Below, in pieces: positions 10,730-20,742 of a stretch of DNA of 64,000 nucleotides. The notes under the pieces were generated by a model. That model worked only from the letters and a program-made list of their open reading frames with translations. It ran no database searches and was not told the origin of the DNA. Location of the stretch: the NCBI GenBank assembly GCA_015680685.1, contig MNCI01002109.1, forward strand, positions 4,370 to 68,369, read 5' to 3'. This DNA is from Gnetum montanum. Lineage: Eukaryota > Streptophyta > Gnetopsida > Gnetales > Gnetaceae. The position numbers were made by a program, and so were the translations under genes. The stretch's first letter is position 1. Each line of letters opens with the position of its first letter.

Positions 10730-12870
10730 AATCAAGGTAAACAAATGAGAACATAGTCAACATTCTTGAAGATACAACTACCCTATAGTCTAAGTTGATT
10801 GGAACTAAGAAAATACTAGTGTTATTTGAAGCCTAATTGTAGGAAGCCAAACTAGATAAAAATTACAAGATGAAGTGGCCCAACTTTATGGTACACTTAA
10901 CAATCCCATGTGATCTGTTGCTCTTGAGTAGCTTGGCTAGTTCCATGTTGATGAGACTAAACACTTGATGGCCAAGCAATAGAAAGACTAAGTGGAAGAA
11001 GGAAAATTCAACATGGAATGCATCTCAATTAGATGAAAAACATGGATTGGAAAAGATAATTGTCATGTTGCAAGATGAGAATAAAGACATGATAGTAGAA
11101 AACTAGAGATGGACTCAAGTGGAAAAAGAAAAGGAACAAATGAAAGTAAGTGTAAGTCATCACCAAGAATAACAAGTCAAGATAAACTTGGAGATAAAGT
11201 TAGTCAGGGAGAACCATAACCTATCAATCGAAGAGTTTTGAGTGATTTATCATAGGTTCATGATCAAAATTGGAGTATAGTAAAATGAAGTTACAACATA
11301 AGATATTTTTAAGAAATACTACTAGTAAGGATCCCACATCAACATTTCAAGATTCCCTTAGAAAATTAAGATTAAAGAGTTAAAGGAAATAAGCATAATC
11401 AAGAAAAGAAACCTTCTTTATTTCATGCTAAAATTCAAAGTATAGTGTTGGAAACAAAAGCCTTCAAATAACTTCTAAAGATTATAATTACTCAAGGTAA
11501 GTATACAAAAAAATGACTCCATAAGAAGGAGACTATTGCACTTTTTTATAGCTCTCTCACACTTCCATGATAAGGAAAATATAGGGCATTGACATTAGAG
11601 ACCTTCTCTAGCTTTTATAACCTCATGGAAATCTTTGGACTTTCTTTTCACACATGTATCTTTATGAAAATTTGACTTTTTGTAGACTATGAGCTGTTGT
11701 GACTAGGACGAGCTAGCACTCTCAAGCTATGATAAGACTATAACTAGAGTTAACAATTGTAAGGACATTAATATTTTAACCTCTAATTACCATCAAATTG
11801 CAACTTTCATCTTCCTAGTACTTTTCCATTATGAGTAGACTACGACTCATAGTTCCTTGCACTAGTAAATCATTCGAGACTTCCCAAAAGTGAATTTTCT
11901 TTGATTGCCTATTTCTGCTACTAGTATGAGCCAATAATCAAGGACTATGAGCTATTGCAACTAGCATGAGCTAGTAGTCTCCAAATTTTGAGTGATTGTA
12001 ATTAGAAATCCTTGGTAGTAGCCTATCCAAAATATAAAAATCATTCAAATTACATCTAGATTGTCCCAAATTATTACCATAGACTCCCAATGACCTCTAA
12101 ATACACTAAGGATACAATTTACATCAAAGAGATAAGTTGATTTCCTCATCAATTATAAAGATTAGGTTAACCTATAGAAAGAAATTAATGAAAAAAAAGA
12201 TCAAAATGACCAAAACCCAACTGAATGCCACATTGCAACAATCATCACACATTGTCTAGAAGAGCATCGTTAATCGAATCAATGTAATGAACTAAGTGAA
12301 ATCAAAATGAATGAAAGAGTTGTAGATCGAGAAGATGACTTACTACATGAAGCTAGCTAACCTTCATTACATCAATCTCATCATGTTGATAGTTAGTAGG
12401 CCTAGAGAAGTAGCTTGCCACCATGTTTGTGCTTTAGAAATGTGAGTTTCAACTTCATGACAAGACCAAGTAGAAATTGCAATCAACAAGTGTGGAGTTG
12501 GTGGTTCTCAAAGCACAATACATTGGTCAAAGAGATGTTGCAAAATACTTGATAAAAAGAATGGCTAACTACCAGGAGATCAAGAAATGATTATAAGTGT
12601 TTGAGGTTGATCTTACTGCTTTTGCCATCTAGTTCATTCAAAACTGGTAAAATGTTTTTCAAACTACTATATTTTTGGAATGTCCTAATGAGTGATAACT
12701 TGGCCAAGCTTACTTGGACTATAGGTGATCCACAAATCAATGATGAGAAATTCATAATGCTCTTATGATATTTCTGCATGAAGGGATAAATGCTAGCCAA
12801 ATGATTGCAAGAGCCACCAAGACCTAAGTAGTCACCACTACCAAAGACAACCTAAAGATTCTTCAATGGA
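10730..12870 (+). pseudogene. Accessory 3' ORF of family 1, heavily decayed
   Basis: The most eroded of the four long copies of the family 1 accessory ORF. Only the C-terminal, charged and coiled-coil-like part can be followed, and the frame breaks every few dozen codons. It shows that the ORF was already part of the family when this older insertion happened. See the copy at 29567-32290 for the description. Confidence 0.55.
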
Positions 12871-13082
12871 AGTTTTAAAGATTCTTGCAAATTTTATAAT
12901 TTTTTATACTTGTTTAAAGTTTTGTCAATATTTTGTAGCCACTCAAATAAAATTTTGTAATACAACACTCAGTCATCTAACTAGTCATCTATCTATTTGT
13001 TAGTATCACTCATAGTTTTGTTACAAACTTTGTCCTAATTTTGTTTAAATTGAGGACAAGTTTTTATTGAGTCAAGAGGGTA

Positions 13083-13901
13083 TGATGAATAGTTAATTGG
13101 CTAACTATGATATCGCAAATCATAATGGTTAGTTATGCCTATAAATACTACCCACATACTACATATATGACATCATAAATGTAGTAGGTAGCCAAGCTCT
13201 TACAATTTCATTTTTGGATTCTTAGTAGCATTCATCGAGTGCTTGTAGTATAGTTATGAATTGATTGTCTAGAGTCTTTATTCAAGTGGAATGTACCTTA
13301 ACACATTTCATGAGCAACAATAAATATTGAAATTGATTTCATACCATTGTAGTAGTCTAACTTAGATTAGATTTCATTTTTGGTATTTATTTTCTGATGT
13401 TTATTTACTACTTTCCTAGCATAGCATTTACAATTTCATACACATTAAATCATGGTGGAATGAATGTGATCAACTTTGAGCATAAACACGTAATTGCTTA
13501 GTAATGTCAACAATTTTAGTACTTGGTTTGTCCAATAGCATAGTTTTTGGTAATCTCAATAGTGGGTATGTGAGTTCAAGATGTGTATGATAAGTTGGGA
13601 ATGAACACTTATCATCCTAGACTAGAATAGAATTTATTTTATTGCTTATTAGTTTAATTGAATAATTTTTCCATTTTTAATTAGTTTAATGAATGATCAA
13701 AAAATATCACAATCATACATCTTACCTTGACTAAACCATACATAATAGAGCCACTACTAGTCCAAGTGAAAATACAATGATCTGCAATTATCCACCAACT
13801 TTCTAAACAATAACAATAGTACCATCCATGGATTATGACATGGTTTACCTCAATGATTGTAGATTGTATGATGGAATGTTGGACATACTCACTACCCATC
13901 A
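13083..13901 (+). repeat. Family 1 LTR
   Basis: 819 bp, starts TGATGAATAGTTAATTGG right after the polypurine tract and ends CTCACTACCCATCA. It has GATATC at 13109-13114 and TATAAATA at 13140-13147. The 3' flank (CTTGGCTTTTC) is not a recognisable primer site, so this is most likely the 3' LTR. Confidence 0.7.
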
Positions 13902-15189
13902 CTTGGCTTTTCATGAGCTACACAAATTTTCTAAACACGCTCAAGGTTGTTATCCACCATGAAGATATCCACCTTGAAGTAGAAATACCATCTATAATTT
14001 TAATATATTGTAATTTAAAGCATTCAAAACTTGACTCTCAAGCTATGTACATAAGTTCTCACCTTCATCACAACTATATAAAATTCTTTTTGCTATTTCT
14101 TCTTAGAAGCCACTCTTAATTTCAAAAGTTACTCACCATCCTACTCTAATATATGTTAAGTTTCCAAGTGGTTTAGTGTAGTAACCTTTTGATGAGACAA
14201 ATGGAAATTTTGATCACTCTATGCATCCATATCCAACTTTTGGAGGTTATTTAAGTCATGTGAAATGATGTCTCTGAGTTAAGACGCTATAACCAAACAT
14301 AACATCATAGAAACAATTAACAATATTATTAATGAATTTATTCATGATTTAATTAAGACATTGATTACTTCTTTACCATGGTGGTGGTAGCATTGTCACA
14401 ATGATAGTAGAATAATGATGACATTGAATACAATGACAAAAAGATTGAAAAAACAAAAAAAGGAAATGAAAAGTTTAAATATCTTTAATATTGACAACCT
14501 TCAAAGTTATTCTGCTTAGGTGATTTCTAGCTTTTGGTATTGACAATAAGCCTTTGACTATTTATTTCTCTAATAGAATTCATAGATTAGTTAAAGAAAA
14601 ATTGCTATATCTTGATCAAATTTTTTCTTATAACATGTAAAATCATTATATTAAAACATCAGTCAACATAGTTATTTTCTTTGTTATGACCAAGATTTGT
14701 TTCAGCATGTTTATTGGAATTGCGATTTAACTTCAAAAATATATATGTTTCTTTTATGTTTATTTGATATTAGACTCCCAGTATTCATCTAGGTTTTATT
14801 TTGCTCCAAGATATAGTTGTTAATGTGAAAAAGAAAATGGTATATTCTATTAATGAAAGCTTGTATTTTATATAGAGGTATCATTATCAAGCTTAGTACA
14901 ATAACAAATCTTTTCCTAATTTCAAAAATAGTATGAAAGCTTCAAATATTTCATCACTTACTCTTCAATGTGAAGCTTCAAAAGGCCTTTTAACAATTGA
15001 TTTATCAAAATGACTTAAAAAAGTCAACTAATCTGCTAGTTTTTTTTTTCTTTTTGATATTACTGATAAGAAAGGATTCTTTTAACTAAAAATCATTCTA
15101 GAGGGTGCATTTACTTCATTTTTAAATTGACTATTAAACACTATTAAAGTGTTTCCTTTAGAAATGATTCAAAAAATTTATGTTAATGG
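13902..15189. other. AT-rich intergenic sequence
   Basis: No gene or defined element was recognised. It may be part of the Ty1/copia remnant that follows, but frames are too broken to say. Confidence 0.4.
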
Positions 15190-15350
15190 AGAAAATAGTG
15201 AATGTAAAGGGTTACAAGGAACTGATAGTGACTTTGATGCAACAAAATGTTGTTCCTCATTAAACCTTCAGTGGATATGTTTTGCAAAAGAAATACTCTT
15301 GTATAGCTACAACTAAAAAAGCAAATGAATTTATCTTTTTTAATTTAAAA
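15190..15350 (+). pseudogene. Ty1/copia RNase H fragment (possible)
   Basis: Two adjacent frames read GLQGTDSDFDATK, then FSGYV and KKYSCIATTKKANEFI. These match the copia RNase H pattern GYxDSDF...TSGYVF...SKKQxxVATSTxEAEYI in order, with a deletion and a frame change between. Everything else of a copia element is missing or unreadable, so the evidence is a short motif series. Confidence 0.42.
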
Positions 15351-15794
15351 ATAATGATTAACAAAACATGGATAAATGACTCTATTTGGTGAAGGAAATC
15401 AAAAATAGACTTATTACTCATTTAAGAATCAAGTTTGGCAATTCATGTAATTCATGTTTAATCCTCTTGTCCAAATGTTAAAGATATTTGCACACATATC
15501 TACTAGTTTATATTAACCATCTCATCATGAACTTTATTTCTAGAATGTCAAAATAATATGCATTTAAGAAAGGACAACATACTTAACAACTTTGTTGCCT
15601 AAAGCTACCACAAAAATTTAATCATGTTGGTAAATTCATCTTGGTGACTTTTATCTCATTTATGATCAGTTCACTATTAAGTGAGGCCAATGATTTGATG
15701 ATAATTAATGTATGAATAATGCTATAATTATATCATATGAATTAAGAAGCACCACTTGGAGTGATGGTAAGTTACTTATCTTTCAAGTCGTACA
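15351..15794. other. Intergenic, nothing recognised
   Basis: AT-rich sequence leading into the satellite block. No coding frame or repeat that I can support. Confidence 0.4.
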
Positions 15795-16088
15795 AAACCA
15801 AACGTTGCCCAAATAGGCCCTCAAGACCAAATGTTGTCCAAATGGATGCTTGGAACCAGTTGTAGGCAAAATAGATCCTAAGGATCAAATGTTATCCAAA
15901 TGGACCCTCAGGACCAAGGGTTAACCCAATGGAACCCCTAGACATTTTTTTGGCCACATGGACCCTTGGGACCAAGGGTTGGTCCATCGGACCCTCGATA
16001 CCAAGTGTTGGACAAATGGACCCTAAGGGTTGAGTGTTGGCCAAATGAACCCTCGGCATTAAGTGTAGGCAAAACGGACCCTTGGAAC

Positions 16089-16134
16089 CAAATTTATAAC
16101 GGTGCAAGATGGTATGGTGGAGCTTGGGTTGGCA
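16089..16134. repeat. Junction module, copy 1
   Basis: Starts AAATTTATAACGGTGCAAGA and continues with a GGTATGGTGGAGCTTGG segment. It is not made of 29-bp units. Related copies are at 17227, 17692, 18447 and 19134. Confidence 0.85.
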
Positions 16135-17226
16135 AAATAGACCCTTGGGACCAACTATAGGCTAGACAAACCCTCAGGTCCAACTATAGGCAGAATAGAC
16201 CCTTGGGACCAAGGGTTGGCCCAATAGACCCTTGGGATCAACCATTCACCAAACAAATCCTTAGGATCAACTGTAGGAAAAAAAAACCCTCAAGACCAAC
16301 CAAGTGTTAGCCCCATGATTCCTCATGACCAAGACTTGGCCCAATGAACCCTCGAGACCCAGTGTTGGCCAAATGGACCAAGGGTTGGTCTAATGGACCC
16401 TTGGGACCAAGTGTTGGCTAGATGGACCCTCAAGACTAAGTGTTGGCCAAACTCATCCTCTAGACCAAAGGTTGGCCTAAAAAATCCTTGGTACCATGTG
16501 CTAGCTAAACTCACCCTTGGGACCAAACATTTCCTCGATAGACGGACCCTCAAGACCAACCATAGGCAAAACGGACCCTCAGGACCAAGTGTCAGTGGAA
16601 ATGGAACCCTCGAGACCAAGTGTAGGCAAGATAGACCCTTAGGACCAAGTGTTGGCAAAATAGACCCTCGAGACCAAGTGTATGCAAAATGGACCCTCGA
16701 GATTAAGGGTTGGCCAAAAAGACCCTTGGGACCAATCATTGGCAAAATGGACCCTCAGGACCAACTATAGACAAAATAGATCCTCTGGACAAAGTGTTGG
16801 CCACACGGACCCTCGAGACCAAATGTTGGCAAAAGGGACCCTTAGGACCAAGTGTATGCAAAATGGATTCTCAAGACCAAATGTATGCAAATTGCACCCT
16901 CGGGACTAAGGGTTGGCCAAATAGACCCTTGGGATTAATCATTGGCAAAATGGACCCTCAAGACCAATTGCAAGTAAAGCAGACCCTTTGGACAAAGTGT
17001 TGGCCACACAAACCCTAGGGACCAAATGTTGGCAAAAGGGACCCTTAAGACCAAGTGTATGCAAAATAGAACCTTGAGACCAAATTTTTCCCAAATGGAT
17101 CCTCAGGACCAAAGGTTGATCCAATGGACCCTTGAGACCAAGGTTTGGCCCAACAGACCCTGGGGCCAAGTGTTGGCCAAATGGATCCTCAAGACCAAGT
17201 GTAGGTAAAATGGACCCCTGGGACAA

Positions 17227-17272
17227 AATTTATAAGGATGCAGGATGATATGAAGGAGCATGGGTTGGCAAA
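17227..17272. repeat. Junction module, copy 2
   Basis: Same module as at 16089 (AAATTTATAAGGATGCAGGA start), more diverged in the middle. Confidence 0.8.
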
Positions 17273-17691
17273 ATAGACCCTCGAGACCAACTGTTGGCTA
17301 GATAGACCCTCAAGGTTGACTATAGGCAAAATGGATCCTCATGACCAACTACTCGCCTAATGGACTCTCAGGACCAACTGTAGGAAAAATAGATCCTTTG
17401 GACCAACCAAGTGTATGGACCCTCAAGACCAAATGTTGGCAAAATGGACCCTTAGGACCAAGTGTATGTGAAATGGACCCTTGAGACCAAATGCCATCCA
17501 AACAAACCCTTGGTACCAAAATGTTGATCCAAAAAACCCTCCAAACAAAGAGTTGGCCACACGAACCCTTGGCACCAAGGGTTGGCCCAATGTACCCTTA
17601 GTACCAAGTGTTGGCAAAATGGATCCTTGTGGCCAAGTGTTGGTACAATGGATCCTTAGGACCAAGTGTAGGCAAAATGGATCCTTGGGAC

Positions 17692-17736
17692 CAAATTTAT
17701 AAGGGTGTAGGATGGTATGGTGGAGCCTAGGTTGGC
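17692..17736. repeat. Junction module, copy 3
   Basis: AAATTTATAAGGGTGTAGGA, then a GGTATGGTGGAGCCTAGG segment, closest to copies 1 and 4. Confidence 0.85.
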
Positions 17737-18446
17737 CCAACGGATCCTTAGGACCAAGGGTTGGCCCAATAGACCCTCAGGACCAAGTGTTGGCCAAATG
17801 AACCCTCAAGATCAACCATTCACCAAACAGCCCCTTGGGACCAACCGCTTGACTAACGAATTCTTAGGACCAACTATAGGCAAAATAGACCCTTAGGACC
17901 AACCAAGTGTTGGCCCCACGATCCCTCGGGACTAAGGTTTGGCTAAATAGACCCTTGGGACCAAGTGTTGGCCAAACAGACCAAGGGTTGGCCCAATGGA
18001 CCCTCAGGACCAACTATATGAAAAATAGACCATTAAGACCAAAGGTTGGCCCAATGGACCCTCAGGACCAACTATATGAAAAATAGACCCTTAAGACCAA
18101 AGGTTGGCCCAATGGACCCTTGGGATCAAGTGTTCGCCAAACTCACCCTTAGGATCAAAGGTTGGTCCAATGGACCCTTAGGACCAAGTGTTGGCCAAAC
18201 TGACCCTTAGGAGTAATTGTAGGTAAAATGAACCCTTGAGATAAATTGTTGGCAAAATAGACCCTTGGGATTAAAGGTTGGTCCAATGGACCCACTAAAC
18301 AAAGTGTTGGCCACATGGACCCTTGGGACCAAGTGTTGGCCAAATAAGCCCTCGCAACCAAGTGTTGGCCAAATGGACCCTTAGGCCCAATTGTAGCCAA
18401 AAAAAATCCTTGGGATTGATGGTTGGCCCAAGAGACCCTCAGGACC

Positions 18447-18489
18447 AAATTTATAAGGTTGTAGGATGGTATGGTGGAGCCTGGCCAAA
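18447..18489. repeat. Junction module, copy 4, linking both satellite types
   Basis: The same module. Here it is followed by AATCAACATATATGGGGAGA and then the 15-bp array, not by more 29-bp units. Confidence 0.85.
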
Positions 18490-19130
18490 TCAACATATAT
18501 GGGGAGAGGTAGCATTCTCCTTGAGAGCACCACACAATTCTCTTGCAAGAGTGCTCTACATGGGAGCACCTCACATAACTTCACTTGTAAGAGTGTTGTC
18601 CTAAGAGTGCCTCACGCTGTGCATGTGATAGTGTTCTCTCTAGGAGCATCCTCCCTAAGAGAGCCTTACGCTGTGCATGTGAGAGCATCCCCATTGAGAC
18701 TGTTCTCCCTAAGAGTGCCCTTCCTCAGAACACCCTTCTTGAATGTGTTCTCCCAGAGATAACCTTCTCTAAGAGCATTCTCCCTAAGAACGCCCTCCTT
18801 GAGAATTCCATCCCTAAGCATGTGTTCTCTAAAAGCATTCTCCCTAAGTGTGTTCTCCATGAGAGTGCCCTTCCTAAGTGTGTTCTCCCTGAGAGTTCTC
18901 CTTGAGAGTGTCCTTCGTAAGAGTGTTTTCCCTGAGAGTTCCCTCTTTTAGAATGCCCTCCCTGAGAGTATCCTCCCTAATAGTTCCTTCCCTGAGAATG
19001 CTCTCCTTGAGAGCACCCTTCCTAAGAGTGCCCTCCCTAGGAGCATTCTTCCTAAGAGCACCCTCCCTGATAGCATTCTCCTTGAGATAGCCCTTCACAA
19101 GCGCGTTCTCCTTAAGAGTTTCCTCTTGCA
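18490..19130. repeat. Tandem array, 15-bp unit, about 40 copies
   Basis: A 15-bp unit such as CCTCCCTGAGAGTAT, with variants (CTTCCCTGAGAATGC, TCTCCTTGAGAGCAC). Because 15 is a multiple of three, both strands read as five-residue repeats: LRVPS/LRAPS type on plus, GTLRE/NALRE type on minus (18666-18860 and 18874-19131). The minus-strand frame superficially resembles pentapeptide-repeat proteins, but the register differs: residue i-1 is Ala/Thr and i-2 is Gly/Asn. I see no sign that it is a gene. The first 150 bp are less regular and contain longer units ending GTGCATGTG. Confidence 0.9.
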
Positions 19131-19133
19131 CAC

Positions 19134-19178
19134 CAAATTTATAATGGTGTAGGATAGTATGGTAGAGCTTGGTCCAAT
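19134..19178. repeat. Junction module, copy 5
   Basis: AAATTTATAATGGTGTAGGA, again followed by AATCAACATATATGGGGAGA. It repeats the arrangement at 18447 and marks the start of a second, partial block. Confidence 0.85.
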
Positions 19179-19410
19179 CAACATATATGGGGAGAGGTAG
19201 TGTTCTCCCAAAGAACTCTGCATGGTGCTCTCACGAGAGTGCTCTCCATGGGAGCACCTCGCATAGCTATGCTAGTGAAAGCACTCTCTCAAGAGCACCT
19301 CATGTTGCACTTGCAAGAGTGTTCTCCCTAGGAGTGCCTCATGTTGTGCATGTGTTAGTGTTCTCTCTGAGAGCATCCTCCTTAAGAGCATCTTGTGCTT
19401 GATACCCTTC
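19179..19410. repeat. Second, partial 15-bp block
   Basis: Repeats the irregular leading part of the block at 18500-18720 (GGGAGCACCTC, CTCATGTTGTGCATGTG), then stops. This makes the satellite a higher-order repeat of about 690 bp, of which this copy is incomplete. Confidence 0.8.
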
Positions 19411-19439
19411 CTAGATCTGGTCCAACTACATTCTCCTTA

Positions 19440-19811
19440 AGGTAGTTTAGAGCATGTTAAGTGCTGCACGTTCTAGAGGTAGGACTATGTTGCCTTGTAT
19501 GTTCCTCCTTCTCATTTTATCATCTAGATGAAAGATGAAAGTGAATTCTAGATGATAAGGATCACTATGAGCATAAGTAATTCTTATTTGCATTGCCATT
19601 CCCCATTCTTCTTCATCAATGATCTATCGTTGCTTTTTCTTGTCTCCTTGGTAAGTGGTGATGTGTCTTTGTTTGAGATCATGTTTATGACTTAAGATGT
19701 TGGTTAAGTATGCATAGCTTATTTATGATTATTAAAAATATTAATATTTTGACTATGGGTTTTTGATATAATGAACTTTGAAAAATTAATTACTAAGCAT
19801 ACTTTGACTTA
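19440..19811 (-). pseudogene. gag: Family 1 gag, 5' end only
   Basis: On the minus strand this is the leader and first part of gag. The CTAGAGGTAGGACTATG segment at 19474 matches CTAGAGGTAACACTATG at 3984 in the other minus copy. It is cut off on the left by the satellite block at about 19440. Too short for any functional domain. Confidence 0.6.
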
Positions 19812-19829
19812 TCCCTGGCAAGGACGTCA
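19812..19829 (-). other. Primer binding site, tRNA-Asp (degenerate)
   Basis: Plus strand TCCCTGGCAAGGACGTCA, 14 of 18 positions matching the 3' end of tRNA-Asp. Three of the four differences are C/T or G/A transitions. One base separates it from the LTR. Confidence 0.75.
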
Positions 19830-19830
19830 A

Positions 19831-20742
19831 TGATAAGTAGTGAAGTAATTCAACATCCAACCATATGAGATATGAGTGTTCACATGTAGCCTAGTCAAAT
19901 TTCATGGATAAGCCAATGTAATTATGCTAGTAATTGATTTGAGTTCATGATCATTATCTTTCCATGCAAGCTAGTAAAATCAATGCATATTGTTTAACTC
20001 ATAGTGAGTTGTATGATAATTGATGTTGTATTAGCCATTGTAGTTCTAGTAAATGTAAGATATATGAAAGTGATTTCTAAGTCTAAGTAAATAGAAAATG
20101 AGTCTAATTTAGCCTAGGAAATGGACATCCATTTATGACTCTCTACACACATCTTGGACTTATGTAATCGTTACTGGGATTACCATGTATCTCGCTACTG
20201 GGTGAACCAAGCGATAATACTATTAGATTATCAAATGATCACACTTCATGCTTGGGATCAGTCATATCCATTCCTTTTAATAATAGTAAAAGTAAAGTTC
20301 ATGGAAAATTAAATCAATAACTAGGAAAATAGTAAATTTTATACTAAGTTAAAATAGTAAACATTAGTCTAAGTTAATAGTAAAGAAATCTAAGTGATGC
20401 TACAATGATGCAAAGTAATATTGATCTTTATTTATGATTGTGAAACATGTCAAAGTACATTCCACTTGGAGAAAACTTTGTTCAATCACTTAACATTACA
20501 TTTTAGACATACACTGCTAAGTGCTAAGTGCTAAAATCAAGAAAAAAAACTAACAGATTGTGCTAGGGTTGGACTAAAACTACTATTGGAGTGTGTACCC
20601 AAGTGTTGTATTTATAGGCCTATACGTGTCCACAATATCCGATATCTGACATCATAGCTTGTGCCTTGATATCAAGGATCTGATATCACAGCTCTAATAT
20701 TAGATACTCAATATTGTAGCTAACAAAAAATGTAACTTATCA
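19831..20742 (-). repeat. Family 1 LTR shared by two element bodies
   Basis: 912 bp. The minus strand starts TGATAAGTTACATTTTTTG; its other end, read on plus, is TGATAAGTAGTGAAG. TATA box at 20609-20616. A primer site lies on its left and a polypurine tract (GTGGGGGTA on minus) on its right, so it is at once the 5' LTR of the body to the left and the 3' LTR of the body to the right. Confidence 0.8.

Larger units (their letters stand above)
10700..13901 (+). mobile_element. Family 1 element, 3' part with LTR
   Basis: The last two-thirds of the accessory ORF (about 10730-12870), a tail with TTTAAATTGAGGACAAG, a polypurine-tract variant (GTCAAGAGGGTA, 13071-13082) and an LTR. Strong landmarks are the segment near 12385-12420 (LIMLIV then RPREVACHH), which aligns with AMLTMLIVGR-type residues at 31.83-31.88 kb, and 10755-10840, which aligns with 31050-31160. 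gag and pol are absent. Confidence 0.65.
15795..18446. repeat. Satellite array, 29-bp unit, about 90 copies
   Basis: Head-to-tail copies of a 29-bp unit of the form TGGACCCTTGGGACCAAGTG plus TTGGCCAAA, with roughly 10-25 percent divergence between copies. Because 29 is not a multiple of three, all frames are visited every 87 bp, and many overlapping ORFs with a 29-residue period appear on both strands; these are by-products. Many units contain a dyad, for example ACCCTTGGGACCAAGGGT at 15962-15979 (8-bp arms, 2-bp centre), and the unit end often reads TTGGCCAA, itself a palindrome. The array is interrupted by a 45-bp module at three places (see next entries). Confidence 0.95.

Noticed and set aside
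16323-16770. Overlapping ORFs of 125-140 codons on both strands (and others between 15.9 and 18.6 kb)
   Set aside because: They are translations of the 29-bp satellite, whose units rarely contain stops; the 29-residue period and presence on both strands show that they are not genes.
15795-19410. CRISPR-like direct repeats
   Set aside because: There are no unique spacers; units are contiguous and diverged, and the surroundings are plant retrotransposons.
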